DNA from: an uncultured Verrucomicrobiota bacterium
GTDB taxonomy: Bacteria; Verrucomicrobiota; Verrucomicrobiia; Limisphaerales; UBA1096
DNA length: 5,018 nucleotides
Direction: 5' to 3'
Assembly (NCBI GenBank): GCA_913050205.1
Contig: CAJXAU010000163.1
Span: forward strand, 1-5,018
Below the pieces are notes generated by a model. The model did not search any database. It had not been told where the DNA came from and saw only the letters and a program-made list of their open reading frames with translations. Position numbers and translations under genes: made by a program. Positions 4,632-5,018 of the stretch are shown one piece after another. The first letter of the stretch is position 1. Each line of letters opens with the position of its first letter.

Positions 4632-5018
4632 TCACACGAACTTGCCGGGGTTGAGGATATTGTTTGGATCCACCGCTTTTTTGAATGCGGCATGCAAACG
4701 GCGCACCTCCGCCGGGGCAGCCTGTTCCCACCACGGAAGACGCGCCACGCCGATGCCGTGCTCGCCGGTGACCACGCCTCCCCATGCCAACACCTGCCGA
4801 AACAGATCGTTCAAAGCAGCATCGCTTCGCTGGACTTGTTCCGGATCGGATTCGTCCATCATCAGGTTGACGTGAATGTTCCCATCTCCCGCATGACCGA
4901 AACAAGCCACGCGTATGCCGTGCTTTTTTTGTAGTTGAGCAGCAAACTTGAAAAGCGGCTCGAGCATGCCCCGAGGCACGGCGATGTCGTTGTTGAGTTT
5001 TGTCAGGCCGGTGTCCCG
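4632..5018 (-). CDS. FAD-linked oxidase, C-terminal part (GlcD / D-lactate dehydrogenase type; 5' end outside window)
   Basis: C-terminal 128 residues of a flavoprotein of the FAD-binding PCMH type, such as glycolate oxidase subunit GlcD or D-lactate dehydrogenase, which oxidises a 2-hydroxy acid and passes electrons on. The frame is open to the right edge, so the GTG at 4979 is internal. Visible signatures are TKLNNDIAVPRGML at the edge, then FGHAGDGNIHVNL (the conserved substrate-domain His motif), GGVVTGEHGIGVARLPW and KKAVDPNNILNPGKFV, the family's classic C-terminus. The FAD-binding domain is outside the window, so the substrate cannot be decided. Its stop is 2 nt before rnhB, so transcription probably continues into rnhB, yraN and mutM. 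No functional link with repair is evident. Confidence 0.94.
   Translation of the reverse strand, partial: RDTGLTKLNNDIAVPRGMLEPLFKFAAQLQKKHGIRVACFGHAGDGNIHVNLMMDESDPEQVQRSDAALNDLFRQVLAWGGVVTGEHGIGVARLPWWEQAAPAEVRRLHAAFKKAVDPNNILNPGKFV

Noticed and set aside
4630..4905. N-terminal extension of RNase HII upstream of 4629
   Set aside because: The frame is open, but it lies over the conserved C-terminus of the FAD-linked oxidase in another frame, and RNase HII has its normal length and motifs from the ATG at 4629.
1..5018. tRNA, rRNA, transposase, integrase or phage genes
   Set aside because: None seen on either strand; the whole window is covered by housekeeping-type or membrane-organisation genes.

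Overview
The window is a compact, fully coding stretch of bacterial chromosome, roughly 55-60% GC by eye. Two gene blocks run toward each other and meet near position 2687. The flotillin FloA type (UPF0365), the scarcity of Shine-Dalgarno sequences, TTG/GTG/AT-rich starts and a FloA-linked zinc-finger membrane protein suggest a Gram-negative bacterium outside Proteobacteria. A Verrucomicrobiota/PVC-type genome is my best guess, but this is inference. Nothing in the window looks like phage, a transposon or CRISPR.

Plus strand, left to right: the C-terminal part of an aldo/keto reductase (1-414); a short non-coding junction with a 14-bp palindrome, an imperfect dyad and a terminator-like hairpin (415-493); then a three-gene membrane-organisation cluster. 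The cluster holds a short NfeD-family protein (494-943), flotillin-like FloA (961-2013) and an unrecognised protein with one membrane segment and a C2H2-type zinc-binding motif (2020-2685). NfeD and FloA are a known pair: FloA builds functional membrane microdomains and NfeD proteins are their usual partners. The third protein is the most interesting uncharacterised gene here.

Minus strand, read from the right edge: the C-terminal end of a GlcD-like FAD-linked oxidase (4632-5018), rnhB (ribonuclease HII, 3976-4629), a YraN/UPF0102 nuclease-fold protein (3536-3958) and mutM/fpg (formamidopyrimidine-DNA glycosylase, 2689-3543). Gaps are 2 nt and 17 nt, followed by an 8-nt overlap, so this reads as one operon. 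The last three genes share a genome-integrity theme: removal of ribonucleotides and RNA primers, a putative nuclease, and removal of oxidised purines. The RNase HII ends in a short motif resembling a beta-clamp binding peptide.

Overlaid on the genes is a highly iterated palindrome, CGCTTGGCCAAGCG. There are three perfect 14-bp copies, two copies with one mismatch, one with two mismatches, and further half-sites, giving 13 separate loci with the 8-mer CGCTTGGC or its complement. Only about 0.15 would be expected by chance. Most copies lie inside genes, and the near-perfect copies in genes are read in one codon phase. The motif is absent from nfeD and floA. This resembles the HIP1 palindrome of cyanobacteria or DNA uptake sequences, but with a different sequence.
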